A DNA stretch of 18,528 nucleotides from Gammaproteobacteria bacterium (GTDB taxonomy: Bacteria > Pseudomonadota > Gammaproteobacteria > Pseudomonadales > Azotimanducaceae): assembly GCA_018667205.1 (NCBI GenBank), contig JABIVN010000518.1:1-18528 (forward strand), written 5' to 3'. Positions 15,654-18,528 of the stretch are shown piece by piece. Each line of letters begins with the position of its first letter. Positions within the stretch are counted from its first letter, which is position 1. The translations under genes were made by a program, and so were the position numbers. A model generated the notes under the pieces. The model was not told where the DNA came from. It saw only the letters and a program-made list of their open reading frames with translations, and ran no database searches.

Positions 15654-16128
15654 AAAGGTTCTTTTGGTTACACTACTGGTGTTCTCGATTGGCCTTAACC
15701 TGGTGTTTATTGGGGTTGCTGTCGGACGTCATTTGCTCGGTATGTCCCCGGGTAGAGTTCACTTTGAATGGATGACCCAGGAAGTCAGTGACGAGACAGG
15801 CAAAAAATTGCGATCCACCCTGCGGGCTTATAGGCAGGAATCACGGCCTGCTATCAGAGAACTGCGTAAAGTCCAGCATCAACTTCGGGCTGCCATCAGC
15901 ACTGACGAGTATGTAGAAGCAGATGTGGTCGCAAGGCTTGCAGAAGTTCGCAGAGCATCGGCTGATCTTCAGAAGTCCATGCACAGGCAAATGGTGGGAA
16001 TCCTCCGGGAACTTGCGCCAGAGGAGCGTAGCCATGTCCTGGACATGATAAAGCGTCAGGATAATAGGCTGCGATATGGTCCTCCATCAGAACATCCGAG
16101 AAGACCGGGTGATCCTCCAAAGGGCTAG
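15646..16128 (+). CDS. Membrane-anchored periplasmic heavy-metal-sensor-like protein (CnrX/ZraP-like)
   Basis: The 160-residue protein has an N-terminal transmembrane anchor (about 4-27, VLLVTLLVFSIGLNLVFIGV) followed by a periplasmic all-helical domain. The domain has a helical-hairpin pattern: TLRAYRQESRPAIRELRKVQ, then ARLAEVRRASADLQKSMHRQ and LRELAPEERSHVLDMI. This is the layout of the Metal_resist/CnrX/ZraP family, which binds metals or misfolded protein and signals to an anti-sigma factor. The end is Pro/Arg-rich. The frame is open upstream to 15577, but MNRKVLL at 15646 has GAGGA upstream, overlaps the previous stop by 8 bp and gives a proper signal anchor. Few Cys, Met or His residues are available (H29, H39, H78, H113), so which metal is bound, if any, is uncertain. 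Confidence 0.8.
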   Translation: MNRKVLLVTLLVFSIGLNLVFIGVAVGRHLLGMSPGRVHFEWMTQEVSDETGKKLRSTLRAYRQESRPAIRELRKVQHQLRAAISTDEYVEADVVARLAEVRRASADLQKSMHRQMVGILRELAPEERSHVLDMIKRQDNRLRYGPPSEHPRRPGDPPKG

Positions 16129-16270
16129 AACCCCGGCGCACAAAGCAGCTGTTCAGGTAGAGAATCACTCGGTTAGATGCTTGAACATGCTGACCGAAAA
16201 ACATACAGTCCATCCTTAATGCGGTGCCTAATTGGTGCCTGCCAACAATTGGTTTAATCAAGGAGTTAGC

Positions 16271-17035
16271 ATGGAAATTTCGGGTAGTAAGGCTATTCTA
16301 GTGGGCGGTGCTTCCGGCATGTGACGCGCAACGGCAACTGAGTTTGCAGGGAAGGGCGGTCAGGTATCTATCCTCGATTTGGAAAGTTCTGACGGCGCCG
16401 CTGTCGCCCAAGCGTTAGGGGGCAAATTCTACCCTTGCAACGTGATGGATTACGACGATATGGCGGATGTGATGGACAGCGCCGTCGCTGACATGGGTGG
16501 TTTGCATTACGTTGTCAACACAGCCGGCGGCGGGGGTGCGCAGCGAACGCTCAAGAAGGATGGCACGCGGCATTCACTGTCTGACTTTCGTCGTGTGATT
16601 GATCTCAACCTGATCGCCTCATTCAATATCAACGGTGTTGCGGCAGAACATATGGCAAAAAATGAACCTAATGCCGATGGTGAACGTGGGGTGATGATCA
16701 ACACAGCCTCGATTGCTGCTTTCGAGGGGCAAATCGGGCAGGTCTCTTATACTGCAGCAAAAGCCGGTATTGCGGGAATGACGCTGACCATGGCAAGAGA
16801 CCTTGGCATGCTTGGTATACGATGTATGACGATTGCGCCCAGCCTTTTCGACACGGGACTTACAGCGGGCATCCCTGATGAAGGGGCGTTGCAGTTAACC
16901 AAGGATGCTGCGTTCCCTCGTCGTATGGGCCAGCCCCATGAATTCGCCACGATGGCGATAGCGATCTATGAATGCCCGATGATGAATGGTTCGACCATTC
17001 GTATCGATGCCGGGCAGCGATTCGCGCCTCGTTAA
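16271..17035 (+). pseudogene. SDR dehydrogenase, HSD17B10-like (3-hydroxyacyl-CoA dehydrogenase type II), interrupted by in-frame TGA
   Basis: The full frame of 254 codons from an ATG with AAGGAG upstream reads as a complete short-chain dehydrogenase, except that codon 18 is TGA (16322-16324). It falls in the nucleotide-binding motif LVGGASGM-stop-RATA, where the family has glycine. The rest is intact: NTAGGGG at the NAG position, the catalytic Ser in NTASIAAFEG, Tyr-x-x-x-Lys in SYTAAKAG and the C-terminal IRIDAGQRF. NTASIAAFEGQIGQ and MTIAPSLFDTGL are close to human HSD17B10 and bacterial homologues acting on 2-methyl-3-hydroxyacyl-CoA, and steroids in the human enzyme. Translation restarting at TTG 16379 would lack the first strand and the cofactor loop and should not be active. 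One G-to-T change from GGA explains it; it may be a recent mutation or a sequencing error. Confidence 0.85.
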
Positions 17036-17046
17036 GGGTAGGCTGA

Positions 17047-17080
17047 CAAAAACGTTCCTGAGTACTCGTGAGCGTTTTTG
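17047..17080. terminator. Intrinsic terminator after the SDR gene
   Basis: Arms CAAAAACGTTC (17047-17057) and GAGCGTTTTTG (17070-17080) match at 10 of 11 positions and close a 12-base loop containing the small palindrome GAGTACTC. The stem ends in a T-run on the plus strand and, through the A-run of the left arm, on the minus strand, so it could act in both directions. It separates the SDR gene from the nitroreductase. Confidence 0.8.
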
Positions 17081-17134
17081 AAAGGCATTAGGTGCCGTCA
17101 GTAAATGTAAACAGCAAACAGGTATAAAGAGTTG

Positions 17135-17824
17135 ATGCATCAGTATTCGCCACAAGAAGTTGCCACGCTCGACCACATTGTTCGGGAGCGTCATTCAGTC
17201 AGGGGTTTTTTACCCCGAAAAATTCCGGATGAGCTTATGCAGAAGGTGTTTGAAACTGCCCGATGGTCGCCTTCCGGTACTAACGTTCAACCCTGGCAAA
17301 CTTGCGTTGCGTCCGGTGAGACGCGAGATCGAATCCGGGCTGAATTGCTGGATAGAGTGGCTAACAAAGTCAGCACTAATCCCGACCACCCTGGCGATGG
17401 CAAGGTTGGAGATGTCTGGCGTGACCGTAAACGAGCCTGCGCTCGAGCACTCTATGGCGCTATGGGCATAGAGTGGGAAGACCGCGCGGGCCGGGGCACG
17501 GCAGCAATGCGTAATCATGAACTGTTTGATGCTCCTCACGTGGCGTTTCTGTGTATCGACGATGTGTTTGGTAAACATACCGTCGCAGACGTCGGCATGT
17601 ATGCCCAAACCCTGATGTTAGCCATGAGTGCTAATGGTATCGCATCTTGCGCGCAAGGTTCTTTGCGGGATTATCCGGATCTGGTTCGTGAAATATTTGG
17701 GCTGTCGCCACAGGTAAAAGTTTTGTTTGGCATTAGCTTTGGGTTTGAGGACCCGAATGTCCCTGCGAATCAAGCAAGGACCGAGCGAGCGCCTGTATCA
17801 GAAACGGTGCAGTTCCTGAATTAA
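17135..17824 (+). CDS. Nitroreductase-family FMN oxidoreductase
   Basis: The 229-residue protein belongs to the nitroreductase family of FMN homodimers that reduce nitroaromatics, quinones or enones with NAD(P)H. The FMN-phosphate motif is RERHSVRGF (about 17-25), followed by SPSGTNVQPW (45-54), which contacts FMN and the dimer partner. Conserved ends are QTLMLAMSANGIASCAQGS, LRDYPDLVREIFGL and KVLFGISFGFEDPN. An upstream in-frame TTG at 17132 is possible, but the adjacent ATG is the natural start. It follows a strong terminator and so probably has its own promoter in the 54 bp after it. The next gene begins 26 bp downstream on the same strand. The substrate is unknown. Confidence 0.92.
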   Translation: MHQYSPQEVATLDHIVRERHSVRGFLPRKIPDELMQKVFETARWSPSGTNVQPWQTCVASGETRDRIRAELLDRVANKVSTNPDHPGDGKVGDVWRDRKRACARALYGAMGIEWEDRAGRGTAAMRNHELFDAPHVAFLCIDDVFGKHTVADVGMYAQTLMLAMSANGIASCAQGSLRDYPDLVREIFGLSPQVKVLFGISFGFEDPNVPANQARTERAPVSETVQFLN

Positions 17825-17850
17825 GTCGAAGGGGCTGGTATGCTCCGATA

Positions 17851-18528
17851 ATGCCTATCGAAGACATACTTAATGTTAACGCGTATCCGGTTAATGGTTC
17901 GGGAACCCCCGGCGGTCAGGCATTGATAGATCGCTGTCGTGCTGACCTTTCGCAGTCACTCTATTGCGTAATACCTGACTTTGTCTCTCGGCAGGCTTTA
18001 AGGTTAATGGCAGAGGAAGCCACTGTTTTGAGGGCGCGGGCATACCATAACCATTCACTCAGGAATTGTTATCTTCATCAGAGCAAAGACGAGGCCCTCC
18101 CGCAAGACCATGCACGTAACTTGCAGGACAGGTCCAGCGTTCGCATGATTGCCTATGATCAGGTGGGGGAACGATCTCCGTTAAAGACTTTTTATCAATC
18201 GGAAATAGTCCAGAAACTGGTTGCCGGGATAGTTGATGAAGGTCCTCTCTATCCGAATATAGACCGCTACCAACCAGCAAATTATGTCTATTACGAGGAG
18301 GGGGATGAGTCATCATGGCATTTTGATAGCGACAATTCCTTTACGATGACGCTGATGATTCAGCCCGCTGACAATGGCGGTATTTTTCAGATGTCCGCAA
18401 ACACCCGCAGTGCAACCTCAGGAAACTATGTGCAGGTCAGCGAGGTGTTGACGGGAAAGCGAGAAGATTCGATTGTTAGCATCGGCCGCGAACCCGGTGC
18501 GCTTTGTATCTTCAAGGGTTGTCATTCG
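17851..18528 (+). CDS. 2-oxoglutarate/Fe(II) dioxygenase, partial (ArpA/HalD-like)
   Basis: The frame runs from ATG 17851 to the window edge, 226 codons with no stop. The metal triad of 2OG-Fe(II) oxygenases is visible: H157 and D159 in SSWHFDSDN and the distal H225 in FKGCHS, right at the edge. The 2OG-binding Arg should lie just beyond. The N-terminal half has DRCRADLSQSLYCVIPDFVS (27-46) followed by a histidine-rich stretch (HNHSLRNCYLHQ), and YQPANYVYYEEGDESSWHFD leads into the core. This arrangement resembles ArpA/HalD-type oxygenases that hydroxylate or halogenate small molecules such as free amino acids; the target here is unknown. It starts 26 bp after the nitroreductase, with no clear ribosome site close to the ATG, so the start is fairly but not fully sure. 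Confidence 0.8.
   Translation, partial: MPIEDILNVNAYPVNGSGTPGGQALIDRCRADLSQSLYCVIPDFVSRQALRLMAEEATVLRARAYHNHSLRNCYLHQSKDEALPQDHARNLQDRSSVRMIAYDQVGERSPLKTFYQSEIVQKLVAGIVDEGPLYPNIDRYQPANYVYYEEGDESSWHFDSDNSFTMTLMIQPADNGGIFQMSANTRSATSGNYVQVSEVLTGKREDSIVSIGREPGALCIFKGCHS

Noticed and set aside
15896..16261. Minus-strand 121-codon frame opposite the sensor gene
   Set aside because: It overlaps the CnrX-like gene almost fully and has no ribosome site or recognisable domain.
16322..16324. Selenocysteine or general TGA recoding in the SDR
   Set aside because: The position is a structural glycine in the family, no SECIS-like hairpin was recognised just after it, and TGA is used as an ordinary stop elsewhere in the window.

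Overview
The window looks like chromosomal DNA of a gammaproteobacterium, probably a marine, aerobic heterotroph. PurT, LiuA/LiuB/LiuR and MatB all read as gammaproteobacterial-type proteins, genes are packed with short gaps, and codon use looks even throughout. No rRNA, tRNA, transposase, integrase or CRISPR array was seen. The genus cannot be fixed from the sequence alone.

Layout. (1) 1-3939, minus strand: a leucine/isovalerate catabolic operon, liuR-liuA-liuB-liuD, running off the left edge. A MerR-type palindrome and a promoter lie just upstream of liuR. liuC (enoyl-CoA hydratase) is not at its usual place between liuB and liuD. (2) 4182-7643: a catabolic cluster made of an acyl-CoA-dehydrogenase-fold flavin monooxygenase and a VOC (extradiol dioxygenase-like) protein on the minus strand, with a fumarylacetoacetate-hydrolase-family gene divergent from them. 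This recalls hydroxylation, ring cleavage and hydrolysis of an aromatic or steroid-like substrate. (3) 7928-12605: an azoreductase, then purT, a lipoprotein alpha/beta-hydrolase and a malonyl-CoA synthetase (matB). (4) 12726-13937, minus strand: an MFS transporter convergent with matB. (5) 14160-16128, plus strand: four tightly coupled genes encoding a secreted EF-hand protein, an ECF sigma factor, a single-pass membrane protein in the anti-sigma position and a CnrX/ZraP-like membrane-anchored periplasmic sensor. (6) 16271-18528: an HSD17B10-like SDR interrupted by a TGA, a strong terminator, a nitroreductase and the start of a 2-oxoglutarate/Fe(II) oxygenase that runs off the right edge.

The most interesting items are the EF-hand/ECF-sigma/membrane protein/periplasmic sensor module, which resembles a Cnr-type signalling system with a calcium-binding partner and has an expandable 12-bp repeat in a signal peptide; the single nonsense codon exactly at the last glycine of the SDR nucleotide-binding motif; and the compact, probably leaderless, self-controlled liuR promoter. 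Several intergenic hairpins and small duplications are recorded separately.
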